A stretch of DNA of 64,000 nt from positions 15,632,001-15,696,000 of the forward strand of contig NC_073359.2 of NCBI RefSeq assembly GCF_027580225.2, read 5' to 3'. The notes beneath the pieces are model-generated. The model was given only the letters and a program-made list of their open reading frames with translations, made no database searches and was not told where the DNA came from. Positions 44,843-56,153 of the stretch are shown piece after piece. The stretch comes from Misgurnus anguillicaudatus (lineage: Eukaryota; Chordata; Actinopteri; Cypriniformes; Cobitidae). A program made the position numbers and the translations under genes. How positions within the stretch are numbered: the first letter of the stretch is position 1; each line of letters begins with the position of its first letter.

Positions 44843-44916
44843 TGCCGGCCGTGGGTTTCGAACCGCCGATTTCTGGGTTACAAGCCGGTCTCGCTAACCA
44901 CTCAGCCACACAGCCA
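44843..44916 (-). repeat. tRNA-like segment (SINE head or tRNA pseudogene)
   Basis: On the minus strand: TGGCTGAGTGGTTAGCGAGA resembles box A with a D-loop, CTTGTAA sits where an anticodon loop (TGT) would be, and GGCGGTTCGAAACCCAC holds a box B. The anticodon stem pairs poorly (ACCGG against CCCAG) and no acceptor stem closes, so a functional tRNA is unlikely. Confidence 0.5.
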
Positions 44917-45238
44917 TATGTAAATTTTGTATATAAGGCGCACTTATTGCATTCATAACACGAACGCAACATTATGATAATAGGTGAGAATATTTTCATG
45001 TTAAATTGTTAGAATGGTCATATATTTTAATATAACGACCTACGCATTTAATTACAAATTTTTAATTGTACATTTAGATGAATTTGTATATAAATAAAGA
45101 AAGCAGAAAAAACAGTACTGTATAAAATAATATAGACTATTCGTAAGTATTAATCATGTTGGTACAATAATGCTGATATTTGTAAATAAATTTTTTTATA
45201 TAGGCCTAATCATGTAATACAGACATAGGCCTGTCATA

Positions 45239-45545
45239 GACGTCCAATTGACCTCCAAAGACTTACCCAGTTCAAACGTCAAATGTTGCCCGTAAATATG
45301 ACGTCCAAATGACGTCCAAAAAATTACCCAGTTCAAACGTCAAATGTTGCCCGTAAATATGACGTCCACATGACGTCCAAAAAATTACCCAGTTTAAACG
45401 TCAAATGTTGCCCGTAAATAGGACGTCCAAGTAGGGTCATGGTTGGACGTCCAAATAGTGGACCTAGTTTGGACGTCGAATAGATGTCCAGAATTGGTCA
45501 TGGACCGACGGACCCAATATAGACACGATCTGCACGTCTATTCGA
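45239..45545. repeat. 61-bp tandem repeat rich in GACGTCCA
   Basis: Units starting at about 45239, 45300, 45361 and 45422 share GACGTCCAAATGACGTCCAA, TTACCCAGTTCAAACGTCAA and TGTTGCCCGTAAATA. The fourth diverges into further GGACGTC motifs and ends at CCTGTGTTTAGTGGGTTA. It is probably the terminal repeat array of a nested DNA element. Confidence 0.8.
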
Positions 45546-46189
45546 CGTCCTGTGTTTAGTGGGTTAATTTTAATAGGCTACTTTGACGGAGGACACGCAC
45601 AGAGAACAGCGACGGCAGGTAAAGGAAAAAAGTTAAACGAATAGAGTCAGTTTGTAAGAACATTTTTAAATTGACTATAAGATCATCAATATAAACTCTG
45701 AACAATGAACTATTATAAACATAACAGCAAGAAAAGCTGAAGAGGAACTCGCAACATTAAAGCAATAAGCATTTATGTAGGCTAAAGCTATATATCACCT
45801 CTTATTTTTTTTAATTTAGTTAAGTTTCAATGGTAACACTAAAGGCTACACTATGCAGCGCTTTTCACATCCGAATCCCACTTAAGAAACCTATAAACGA
45901 TGTGCAACTTAAAAAATATATTATGCACATTTTTATATATTTTAATTTTAATATAGGCTATATAGTATATTATGTTTTGTTGTTTTTATACGCGAGGTGG
46001 GGGATCCGCGCACATTTACCAGAACACAGACAGTCAAAACCTGAGAAGTCCCGAACCCTGCAATATTAAACAAACTACTTTAAGAAATGCGGGCCAGGAA
46101 GCGGGTCGGGTATAATATATATATTTTTTTCTTTGCGGTCCGAGTTGCGGGCGGGTTGTTTATACATTGACCCGCGCATCACTGGTAAG

Positions 46190-46415
46190 CGTCGATAAGA
46201 GCATGGTTGTGTGTAAGATATGCAACAAGGAATTCACATATCACCGCAGCACATCGAGCCTCAAGTATAATCTCAATGCAAAACATACAGCAGCTAGCGT
46301 GGACATTAGCCCGACTCCGGGTACAACGACTTGGTTGAACAAAAATAAACAATATTTTGTTAAGCTTATGTATTCAGTCATTATTCATAAAAATCCATGT
46401 AAAAATACTTCTTAA
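46190..46415 (+). pseudogene. BED-finger remnant of a hAT transposase
   Basis: The frame contains MVVCKICNKEFTYHRSTSSL then KYNLNAKHTAAS: a CxxC pair and the trailing His of a BED zinc finger, with the first His of the H-x(3-5)-H pair replaced by Asn. TTTWLNKNK resembles the linker after such fingers. The rest of the transposase is missing, so the element is non-autonomous. Confidence 0.6.
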
Positions 46416-46533
46416 TGTTCTCAGGTCAAATATTTATATGAGATTAAAATGCGATTAATTTAGATTAATTAATTACAAAGCCTCTAATTAATTCGATTAA
46501 TTTTTTTAATCGAGTCCCGGCCCTAATTTTTAC

Positions 46534-47305
46534 ACTGTTAAACAAGACACAAGAACACATGTATGTTCTAAGCTGTTGTTGCGCACAGCAGTACCCAGAC
46601 ACCCTTGAAATGTTTCAGTAAGCTCAATCTTTATTGACATCTGTTGCCTTTTTCTAGTCAACGCACCAAAATCTCTCTGGTTTGGGAATTCTGGAAATAA
46701 CTTCAATTTATTCACGTCGCAGAGGAGTTTTCCTTGGGTTCAAGGGTGTGCAGCTAATTATTGAGCTTACAGAGGATTTCTAATTTGCCAGGAGCCTACA
46801 GTCTGCACCGATTAAACAAGTAAAAACAAGAGTGCAAAATCTACAGCGTACATCTGCAGAGCTCTGGAGGGCTGCACGCGGCTGGCAAGTATAACAAGCC
46901 ACAAGCAGGTCAGCAAAAAATGAAGGTCAACAAAATAAAAAGAGCTTTTTTTACGTAACAGAAAAATATATATTAGCCAAGCTGCAATTAGGGGAAGAGA
47001 TTCTGTGAATGATCGATTGTATTTTTGGCATTTTATTATAACAAAAAGACACAAGTACTGTACATTTTTAAATGCAAAATTAGGCAGGCTTCTTACTTTT
47101 CTAGTTTTAGGCCAGAACAACATGGTTTTGTTGGTAGAGCATTGTGTTCAACATGATCTCACAAAGTTCCGTGGGATAGTCACAAACTTTTTTGCTTTTT
47201 TTTCCATGGCATTCCCACGGATTCGTTACTCAATTGCTTTTTCCTATTTTCAAACTATTGTTGCTTCGGTTTAGGGTTAGATTTGGTGTTTGCATTATGA
47301 TGTCA
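46534..47305. other. Intergenic; possible conserved segment at 46610-46830
   Basis: 46610-46830 is non-repetitive with TAAT-type cores (CAGCTAATTATTGAGCTTAC, GGATTTCTAATTTGCCAGGA). The rest contains short frames without domains, and near 47140-47300 a common repeat start (CACAAAGTTCCGTGGGATAG). Confidence 0.3.
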
Positions 47306-47592
47306 CTTTAAAGGAACAGTATGTAGGGTTGAGGCCAAAACTGGTATTGCAATCACAAAACTTGTGGCTAAAACTGGTACTGCAATCACACAACTGGTGG
47401 CCAATACACAAAATGACAACATAAATCAGTTGAGGGCTGCAACTCCACTTTTCAAATGATAATATCCTGGCCAGACCACTGTTGTCAGTGATATAAGTAT
47501 TGGAAATAAAAATGATTTCTTACTGTCTAGTGACATATCAGGGCCATTTTATGATTAATTGATATAAATTTCTTACATAATGTTCCTTTAAG
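47306..47592. mobile_element. MITE with TTAAAGGAACA ends
   Basis: CTTTAAAGGAACAGTATGTA (47306) and TACATAATGTTCCTTTAAG (to 47592) are inverted. Inside is a short tandem (AACTGGTATTGCAATCACAA, AACTGGTACTGCAATCACAC). It belongs to a common cyprinid-type repeat (recognised from general pattern). Confidence 0.8.
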
Positions 47593-47962
47593 TATTGGTT
47601 TATACTATTTTTTCTGCTTTCTGCTTTTATATTTTCTAAACTTTAAACAATTGTCGCCTGGGGTTGGGGTTAGAGTTAAGTTTGGGTAAGTATGTCATTT
47701 TATGTAAATCTAAACCTAAACCGAAGCGACAATGGTAACTACATTTTTAGGTGTTACAAATTGAAGAAATGTTTAAAGTAAAACAGCTTTCAATTTTTTA
47801 CAGTGCAACATACACAAAACATTTTAGTACACATTTGTTTTGTAAACATGCCCTTTTAAAAATTTTTTGTAAACATGCCCGTTTATATGAATTCAGATAG
47901 CTGTTTTTGATGCCATGCTCCTCCTTTTAATACTGTTTATAGCTATAACAATGGATGATTGA
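47593..47962. other. Intergenic
   Basis: No gene or clear repeat boundary; contains low-complexity GGTTGGGGTTAGAGTT. Confidence 0.35.
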
Positions 47963-48189
47963 CAGTTTTGGGCAGTAGCATAGGTACAAGTAGCGAAGCT
48001 AATAGTTTAACTACATTTTTCAGTAGCGTGGCGGTAGCGTCGCTGGTTTCTGAATCAAATAGCTTTTCAGTAGCAAAGCTGTTTTTTGACCAGAGTGTCT
48101 AAATGAAGTGAAAGCAAGATGGCTATGAATTTTTTGTATTTAAATGAGAGCATTTAATTTGCCTTAAATGAGGCAATTAGTCAAAGGAA

Positions 48190-48620
48190 AACCTTGGTAT
48201 GATTTTGAAATTGTAATTCATGCTTTTATTACCACTCGTTTAGACTATTGCAATGCACTTTATACTGGCCTTAGCAAATTACTGATATTTTACAAATATT
48301 TTAAAATGCAGCTTTACGTCTTTTAACTGGAACTCGAAAATCTGACCATATTTCACCCATCCTCCAATCACTCCATCCCTCCCCTGTGCACTTTCGCACC
48401 GATTTTAAAGTTCTTCTATGTTGCCTGGCCCCCAGTACCTGTATGATCTGCTCGTGCCTTACCCCCCTTTCATTCGCTTCGGTCAGCGGACCAGGCACTG
48501 CTGGTCGTCCCTAAGACTAAACGTAAATGATTGATTTTTTTCAGTTGTGTATTATGCTGCATTTTTTTATGAACTGTGTTCAGCACTTTGGTCAACAGTG
48601 TTGTTTTTAAGGTGCTTTAA
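48190..48620 (+). pseudogene. L2-like LINE C-terminal fragment
   Basis: FEIVIHAFITTRLDYCNALY and TGLSKL, then in a second frame TGTRKSDHISPILQSLHPS-like and SLRSADQALLVVPKTKRK, follow the order of the RT C-terminal region of L2-like LINEs. At least two frameshifts are present. The end GGTGCTTTAAAAATGTGGAT may be a decayed LINE tail. Confidence 0.7.
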
Positions 48621-48997
48621 AAATGTGGATTGGAAGTAGTGCGGTAGTTTCCACACAAGCTAAAATTTCCCAAACATTATGAAGTCGTCCTGAATTTGAG
48701 AATAATCGTGTCCTGTTTTGAATCAATACGGGACGGCATTTGTCCCATATTTTCGAGTTGTGTGGCATTCATTCATGCAAACCATTACTATACCACCTGC
48801 ATTCTGTGAAGACTCGTGCTATTCTGCCTCTGATTGGGAAATGCTCACTGCCATCATTACAAACATATCTTACAAAAAAAGAACAATACTGGTGTGCATC
48901 TTGACACAAAAAATGGCCCTAATATATGTTAAGATATGTCAGTGCAAGGTGTTTTTAAATTAAGACAGCTCAAACAAGCATTTTATTTTGGGAGTAG

Positions 48998-51538
48998 TGT
49001 CACAAGTGACTATCGGGGCGGAACCAAAAGTTGGGAAAATGGTTCCGCCCGGACCGATTTGTTCGAACCCCAACACTTCCGGGTTGCCCCGGGTGACGCA
49101 ATCAGCGGAAACCAGCGACCAGCGATTGTAGGATTCGGAGGAAGATGATGTATATAAGGAGCATGTAAAACACAAGTCAGCAGGCATTGTTTTGCTCCAT
49201 TGTTGACGGTGGTTGCAGCGGGCGTTGTGGCAAGTGGCATTGAAAGTGGACGAAGAGGAGTTAGAGAAAGAGCGGACCTATTGAAGGAAACAAAGACGGA
49301 GGAATTGATTGTGGAAACAGGTTTGAAATATCGTACATTGGATTAAAGGATATGTGTACATGTGAATGTGCTTATCTGTATTGAAGGCCGATTTCACGGA
49401 CGATCTTGAAGGAGAGAGTGCACAGTTTTGACGACTTCTTGGGAGATTATTGAAGGAGGGAAGACCACCCTAAAAGGGGAGAGATCACCGGAACAGAATT
49501 GTGAGTACAAATGCCTTTGTAGTACGTTGGAAACGTGGAGTTACAGACAGTCATTGCTGTGTGAGGAGTGTGTTGTCCCGTAGTGGCCCTACCATGGAAA
49601 CCGAAGACCGGTGGGCGAGCCAGTGGATTGGAGGATAGCCAGAGCGCAGTGCGGAAATCCGTGTAACCCGTCCAGAGCGCCCGCGGCCACAAGTATAAAC
49701 ATCAGTTCCCCAGCGAAGTGTAATGACCCAGTGTGGAGGTATGAGCCTTAAATTTCACTACTAGAAGTGTGAAGTGCCGTGTGTGAGAGTGCATTATTGA
49801 CGTGTGTGCACCTGAAGCATTTGCAGTGTTGTGCCGTGTCCCTGTTGCTCATACCGCCCCTAGGGAATACCAGTTTTGCTGTGAGGCACACTGTGGAGCC
49901 GCCGGGACGTGACCATCATCGTGGATGCACTTGTTATCTCCCCCACCTGTGTGTTTTGAGCCTGTATGCTGTGGGACGGACCGTAGTGGAAACTACAGGA
50001 AGTAGAAGCATTGTGGAGATACCTACTGTCTGTGGTGTGCAACTTGTGCGGAGAGAGGAAGTCTAGCCGCCTGTCTCCCCAGCGTAAGCATTGGGTGTTG
50101 ACCCTGAGAGAGAGCATAAGCGCCAGGTCCGTTACGGACATCATCCCCCCGTCTTACCTGTTTCTCGCCGTGGGTCCAGGCCAGGTGATGTACATCCTTT
50201 CTATTCACCCATGCTGTAATACTGCTGTGTTGTGCCTAGAGTGAGAGAGGAAAGAATAAAGTTGAGAGTCATACTTACCAGAGGAACCTGTGGAGTTAGA
50301 ACCTAAAGTGAAGGTATACGTACCTGTACGGTCCCGCGGACACCGATCGAGACGCCATTGAGCGACTGAGTCTGAGCTACATTTCCCTGAACCGTCTTGT
50401 CATCGCAGAGCCACCTAGAGTCCACGCTAAGAGCCACACGCACCAAAGGGTCCTGCAAGTACAAAAGCTGTAAGTCAGTAAAGAATAGAGCTAAGAGCTA
50501 TCTGTGTGTAAAACTGTCTTGTCGTTACAGCATCATATGCCACTGAACCACAGAGCCCCATAGAGCCCGAGCTGAGAGCTGCCTAAGCCCGACTCGTCGT
50601 GTACTTACCAAAGTGTATGCCAGTGATTGACGAGCCATGCCAGAGTCTGAGCTGTGAGTAGAAATTAAACACTTACCTGAAGAATCATATCCGCCTCATC
50701 GACTGCTGACCCACCTTGGAGTGAACTAAAGTTTACCTCACCTGAGTGTCCCGTAGGTTTAGCCTTGCACGCCGAGCAGAGTCTCTGTCCATCTGGCACA
50801 TCCCCTAGCCCCGGCGAGTGACGCCCTTGAGGTAACCTACTGGGTAAAGTAGAGTGGTGGTCACAACAACAACCTGCCCTCCAACCTCTGGAGGCCAACA
50901 AGAGGCCTTGACACACAGTGAGTCCCCTCCTCTAACCTGTTTCCAACTTTCTTGTGTGCCTGTGACCACAGTAGATTTCCGGCCCAGGAAGGGACTTCAG
51001 CCGGCTGAGGACGGAGAGGAGTGGCCTCGGTGCCCTACAGGAAGAGAGTCGAAGAAAAAGAGAGTCAGTTCACGGACACGGAGAGAGCCTTTATACTTAC
51101 CTGATTCCCTGACGGGAAGTCACTGGAGCCAGTCAAGTGACGACCGCCGGAAAAGCGAACAGGTAGCTGTCCCAAAACCCCGTACAGCTTTTTAAAACTT
51201 TGTTTGATCTGCCTCCAGGAGCAAAGGAGCGCGCCACGGATAGAAGGTCCAAGGAGAGGAACCCCACCCCCTTGGTCCCCTTCCTCCCCGTGCTCAGTAG
51301 TGTCCGGCCCGGCACTTGGCCCCTTTCCCCGAAGATCTGTGGAAGACAGAAGAGAGACCTTTTAATATTTCCCCTTGCCCCTTCCCCTTTGCTCAGAGCA
51401 TTTTTAAATAACTTAAATAAAATTTGTTTTAACTTACTTACCTGTGTTCGTCTTATTGGTCATTGGGGTGCTTTTGGGGACCTCCTCGAGGTGGAACGCG
51501 CCGGAGGGGCATTTAGTAGCCCGCTCCGGCTGGTAACA
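48998..51538 (+). mobile_element. Solo LTR of 2541 bp
   Basis: Starts TGTCACAAGTGAC and ends GGCTGGTAACA (TG...CA rule, short inverted TGT/ACA), flanked by the 4-bp duplication GTAG at 48994-48997 and 51539-51542. GC content is far above the surroundings. Plus-strand signals: TGTATATAAGGAG (TATA, about 49148) and AATAAA at about 51416, leaving 122 bp to the 3' end. No gag/pol is adjacent, hence solo. The short frames within (60-115 codons) have no domains. The length is unusual for fish LTRs, and a non-LTR explanation remains possible. Confidence 0.7.
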
Positions 51539-51834
51539 GTAGTATAAGATCAGAGGGGTATTGCACAAAAGTGAGATAAGGGATTAAGCTGGGATTTTCC
51601 AGTTATCCTGGCTGAATTTAGCCCTGACTCGGTTGCATGAAGGGAGGCTAAATTAATCTAGATGAAGTTACTATGGAGATTTTCTCTTTACAGCTAGCCT
51701 GCTCCAGAGCAAACTAACAACCAGGCTAAAATTAATCCTAGTGATTAATTCAATTCGGAAAACTTTATGAATTCCATGGGGAAAATGCTTTAATGTTACA
51801 ATTATAGAAAATAAATAAATGAAAGAAAAAACTA

Positions 51835-52192
51835 TTAAAGGGGTCATAGCATGAAAATGTTAGCATTGCCACTTTGTAGGTTTGAGCAAAAATGTGTCGT
51901 TTTGGGTGTGTTTTTTAAAATGCAAATGAGCGGATGAAGTGCAAACACTGATCACAATGATGGTGGTTTGTTGTAATTAAAACTCAATTGTGCTATCAAG
52001 TCCTTCTTTTCTCTCTCTTTCTCTCTGCACCAAATGGCTGTGCCGTGGTTGGACAGTGCAGATCAAGGGGGCGGTATTATTACAATAAGATCTCCTTATG
52101 ACATCATAAGGAAAGCCAAATTTCAATTACCTATTTTTGCTCACACCTACAAAGTGGCAATGCTAACATTTTCGTGCCATGGCCCCTTTAAA
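51835..52192. mobile_element. MITE with ~47-bp TIRs (TTAAAGGGGTCATAGCATG)
   Basis: TTAAAGGGGTCATAGCATGA ... GTTAGCATTGCCACTTTGTA at the left is mirrored by TACAAAGTGGCAATGCTAAC ... GTGCCATGGCCCCTTTAA at the right, with few mismatches over about 47 bp. Length is 358 bp. It is a very common type of fish MITE. Confidence 0.9.
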
Positions 52193-52315
52193 ACCATAAT
52201 TATATGCCCATCAATGATTTAAAAATTAATAGATAAGAAATAAAAAATTATAATAAACTATACCTATATAAAAAAGGGTAATTTACTTTAATAGTGAATT
52301 GTCCCAGCACTTACA

Positions 52316-52632
52316 AAGAGAGGTTATACAGCCTAATGGCCAAAGGTATAAAGGATCTGCTAAAACACTCAGTAGAACACTTAGCAGTGATCAGTCTCTG
52401 ACTAAATGTACTTCTCTGGTCGGCCAGCACCCTATGTAGTGGGTGAAAGGGATCAGAATTGAATTTAGTTTTGACAATATTACAGAGTTCAGCTCCATAC
52501 CAAGTACAAAGTCAGCCCCTAGAATTAATTTGTCCAGTTTATTTCTGTCTGCCACCTTCATACTTATTCCCCAACAGACCACTGCATAAAAAAATGATGC
52601 TAGCCACCACAGACTCATAAAACATCCACAGC
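52316..52632 (-). pseudogene. LINE RT C-terminal fragment
   Basis: The minus strand reads MLWMFYESVVASIFFYAVVC, WGISMKVADRNKLDKLI and, after a stop, SLLSVLSESADPLYLWPL. This is the post-catalytic region of a Rex1/L1-like fish RT (FYxSVVxSxxFYxVVCWG). It ends abruptly on both sides. Confidence 0.65.
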
Positions 52633-53029
52633 ATGGTATAGCAGACTATACAATTTCAGATTAATCGATTAGTTCCTCTTTCAAGCATACTAGAAATTCA
52701 TGTGTTTTAGTCAAGTCATGGTCCTGCATTAAAATACTAGATATACTATAATTTATCTAAGTATCCGTACTGTTATTTTAGTGTTATTATGAAGACTGCT
52801 GTCAGGGGTTTGATGAATACATTTATTAATGCAGTTGTTGAGATAAGAAATGGCTGATGAAGTTGAAAGGCAGTTTCAATTAAGTACATACGTAGACTAG
52901 CATTAAGGCATGAGAAAAATCTCACTGAGAAATTCAGATTCTCAGGTGATGTAAGAAATGTCAGTCCAGCACTGAAATCACTTCTACAAGATTGTAAGTA
53001 ACAGGGACAGATTACTCCATAAAGTGTTA

Positions 53030-53280
53030 CATTGGGGCAGTCAGTAGAACAGGCATTCTTTTGTGTTACAGCTTTCCCCTATTGTCATTGGATGCAGTGG
53101 ATTGCACCCACCCCTGTGCCAGAATATGAGACTTTTTTAATGTTACAATTAGTACAGACGATACAATATGTCAGCAGACACTACCTTATGTGTAGATTTA
53201 TTTTCTGCAATCAAGTCACCAGCATGCAAAATGTTCTTAATTGTGATTTTCTGAAAGTGATGGATGGTCCAAAAAATGAT
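53030..53280 (+). pseudogene. Harbinger-like transposase core remnant
   Basis: Across frames: a segment readable as PIVIGC then xDCTHPP (Harbinger signature IGCxDCTH, about 53075-53110), followed by YVSRHYLMCRFIFCNQVTSM, which parallels YVNRKxxHSINVQxVCD. Frame breaks and a degraded DDE make it inactive. The match is by eye only. Confidence 0.45.
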
Positions 53281-54500
53281 TATGCACATGCTTTTTTTTT
53301 TAAATAAAGTCAATAAATTGTATTTTAATCTCAGTAGTTATATGACAGTGTGCATGTTATTCTATTTAAATACATAATTTGACATATTTAATATGTCAAA
53401 AGATATTTTAATACTTTAAAAAAACTTGCAAATGATGCTTTTCCAAATGATTATGCAAAATGCACTTTATCAAAATTCAGTGTGTTAAAATGATCCACAA
53501 AACAGATATCTGTCAAATGTGCTGCATGGACAGATAATAAAAAATCATTGTAAATCAAATAATGTATTTAACACAAGTTACATAATAATATATGAGCATA
53601 TTTTTGACAAGACTTTAACTCTCCAATTTATTAAACTTGTAAGTCTATAGTTTCTGTCTTTACTTCACTTAAAGATGATAGTATTGCATCCCAGAGTTTA
53701 TGTTTGAATATGAATTATAGTGCTGCCCACCCCACAGATCTTTCATTTAATAATGCTCCATAGAGAGGTCAGAGGATAGTTTTTATAACTTAATTTTTTT
53801 CTTATTTCATGCCCATATTTAAATAGTCAGTGTTGCTTTTTTGCCGCATGCCATAGTGTATTATCCTGCATGAATGTAAATTAATTTCAGAAGACATGAT
53901 TTCTTTTTTCCCATCTTTTAGGTACTCTACAGTACATATCTTCCAGATGTCCTTTTGGCCCCCTAAAGGGACCTACCATCTTACTTCCCAATATTCCAGT
54001 CCAAACCAGCCTTGTTTGAGCATGATGGCTATTTACCAACAATCCAGAATGTACTATTCAGTGTATTTGGCATGTCGATGAATAAAACTGTTTGAAAACT
54101 TCATGAAGCTCACAGCAAATGTAGTATTTTTGGAAGCTTTAGTTTGGAGGTGGGGTTGAAATCCACTTTTATGCACTGAAGAATCCCATATTGAGGGCTT
54201 CTTGGTATTACAGAGACACCAGCATTTTTGCTTCTTAGCACGTGGCATTTTTCTATTATTTTCCCAAAAATCCTTTACAAAAATCGTATAATAATTTAAT
54301 GATTTCTGTTTAGTTCTATCAAATTTAAATTGTTATAGGAAATAATTAGCTTTTTTAAGATAATGCACACTTTTTTGCATCAAATACTGCATATGCACAT
54401 AGTAGTAGTTAAGTGTGTGGAGTTTCATGATGAATTTTTATGAGTTTTATCAATTTTTGCATCAGTGATTCTGTGATCGATCCTGTGGTTTGTTTAAGAA
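53281..54500. other. Interior of the Harbinger-like element, no gene
   Basis: AT-rich filler; short frames (53896-54081 plus, 54054-54248 minus) lack domains. Confidence 0.4.
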
Positions 54501-54811
54501 TGTCGTGAACGTGCACTTATCCTAGCTAGCTACACCTAGCTTGACATAGCTGCATGTTCTCATCCTGGCTTAGCAATCGTGCAACAGACTAAGCCAGGAT
54601 GGGGTGATTAAACTAGGTCAAGCTGGGCCTTGTCTGTTATCCTGGCTTTCTTAATTCTACTTTTGTGCAATACCCCCCTGTCCAGAAAACTGCCCAATAT
54701 TGTGAAGTACCTAGGCCTATATTATGCTTTAACTCATTCCTCGCCAGTCTTTTTTAAAGCTCACGTAACACACGCTGTTTCTGCATTTCTGATGTTAATC
54801 TTTAGTACATA

Positions 54812-55053
54812 ATGGGGCAGTTTCCCGGACAGGGATTAGACTAGTCCTAGACTTAAACAATTTTAAGAGCTCTCTAAACTGAAAACAACTTGCACTGACA
54901 TATCTTAAAATACATCAGGGCCCTTTGTTTTACCTCAAAATGCACACAGGTAATGTTTTTAGTAAGGCATGTTTGTTAAAACTAGTTATATTTCCTAATT
55001 ATACTAAGGCCTAGTCCTGGATAAGCTAATCCTGGTCCGGGAAACCGGCCCAT
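54812..55053. mobile_element. MITE with GGGCAGTTTCCCGGAC ends
   Basis: ATGGGGCAGTTTCCCGGAC (54812) and GTCCGGGAAACCGGCCCAT (to 55053) form an imperfect TIR. The interior TAGTCCTAGACTTAAAC and AAGGCCTAGTCCTGGATAAG are also inverted. It is the same family as 19497-19730. Confidence 0.85.
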
Positions 55054-55060
55054 AAAGTAG

Positions 55061-56145
55061 TAGGGGTGGGACAAAAAATCGATTCTTAGATGAATCGCGA
55101 TTCGGACGTGGGCCGATTCTGAATCGATTCACAAATGTCAAGAATCGATTCTTATATGTTATTTTACAAAATAATAACGTGACGTTATCAGAACCAAAAG
55201 GCGAAACTCAACTGGGGGAGCGGTGATGCACACGGACAACTTAAGAGAGCGCGCACTGCACGAGCACCAAGCGGAGCTTACAAGAGCAGAAGAGAAAGAA
55301 CACTTTAAATACTTGTAGGACTATACTGCATATATCTCTATTCTTTTTGAGGAGTTTTTAAAAAAATCCTTGAGTACATGTCGAGTACTCCTTAAAATGC
55401 AGTTTAGTAAAACAAACTAGAAAATTACAACAGTATCAGAAGCATACAAATCAGCGCTGCGCTGCCTCTCTCCCTCTCTCGTTTGCTCGCTCACACACAC
55501 ACAGACACCGTGCGCGTGGATCAACTCCTGCGTGAGACAAGAATGCGCATCCTTGTTAATTGTGGAAGTTAAAAAACGACTGAGCTGCAATGGCCTGGCC
55601 AAACACATTTGAGACATAAGGCGCAGCAACTCAAAAAGACCTGCGTGTTTCACAATTACTCTAAAAGACCATAACGACAATTTCGCGAGTGGAGCAGCAG
55701 TTATGTGCGATCTACCGGCATTGCCTTTGCGATCGACGTATTGGACACCCCTGCCCTAAAGCATCCGCTGACTGTTTAGATATAACATGAATATATTTCT
55801 GTAAAAATATGCACATAGTTTGTTATTCAGTCGCTGGGTGCGCTGCATTATATAAATACAGTAATACTGCCAATCACTGTGTAAAATGATGATGATTAGA
55901 CGCTTAACGTTAGTCAGTTCGTGGAAGTTAATTCCGGTTAACATATAGAATTAATATGTCACATTTAATTACTATTTTTACTGGTTGTAATGTCTTACAA
56001 CAGAAACAGGACATATATGTATATAAGAATGACATTATTTATCTCTTAGTTGCATTAAAGTACAGTATATGACAGTTCAGAGACTAGTAGCAAAAGCGCA
56101 CGATTCTGAATCGATTCATGAGGGTCCAAGCGATTCCCACCCCTA
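55061..56145. mobile_element. hAT element (TAGGGGTGGGA ends), 1085 bp
   Basis: Ends TAGGGGTGGGACAAAAAATC and GCGATTCCCACCCCTA, each with ATTCTGAATCGATTCA-type subterminal motifs, are flanked by the exact TSD TAAAGTAG (55053-55060 and 56146-56153; the first base overlaps the preceding MITE end). Part of the interior (to 55752, ending TATTGGACACCCCTG) is the end of yet another hAT family with CAGGGGTGTCCAATA termini. No transposase is visible. Confidence 0.92.
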
Positions 56146-56153
56146 TAAAGTAG

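Larger units (their letters stand above)
43876..46525 (+). mobile_element. hAT element (TAGGGCCGGGACT ends), 2650 bp
   Basis: Ends TAGGGCCGGGACT (43876) and AGTCCCGGCCCTA (to 46525), with subterminal TTAATTAATTA/CGCGTTAA palindromic motifs on both sides. The 8-bp TSD ATTTTTAC is exact (43868-43875 and 46526-46533). A BED-finger remnant near the right end suggests an originally autonomous parent. The interior is filled with a tRNA-like segment and 61-bp tandem repeats. Confidence 0.94.
51555..54676 (+). mobile_element. PIF/Harbinger-like element (GGGGTATTGCACAAAAGT ends)
   Basis: GGGGTATTGCACAAAAGT (51555) and ACTTTTGTGCAATACCCC (to 54676) are perfect inverted repeats, and the inner TIR regions also share AGCTGGGATTTT/ATCCTGGCT motifs. 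The core at about 53040-53270 resembles a Harbinger nuclease. The expected 3-bp TSD is not evident. It contains a MITE and a LINE fragment. Confidence 0.72.

Noticed and set aside
44843..44916. tRNA-Thr(TGT) gene
   Set aside because: Box A and B look present but the anticodon and acceptor stems do not close; better read as a SINE head or tRNA relic.
49779..50144. Overlapping 90-95 codon frames in the GC-rich LTR
   Set aside because: Frames on both strands overlap without any domain; expected from high GC and lack of stops.
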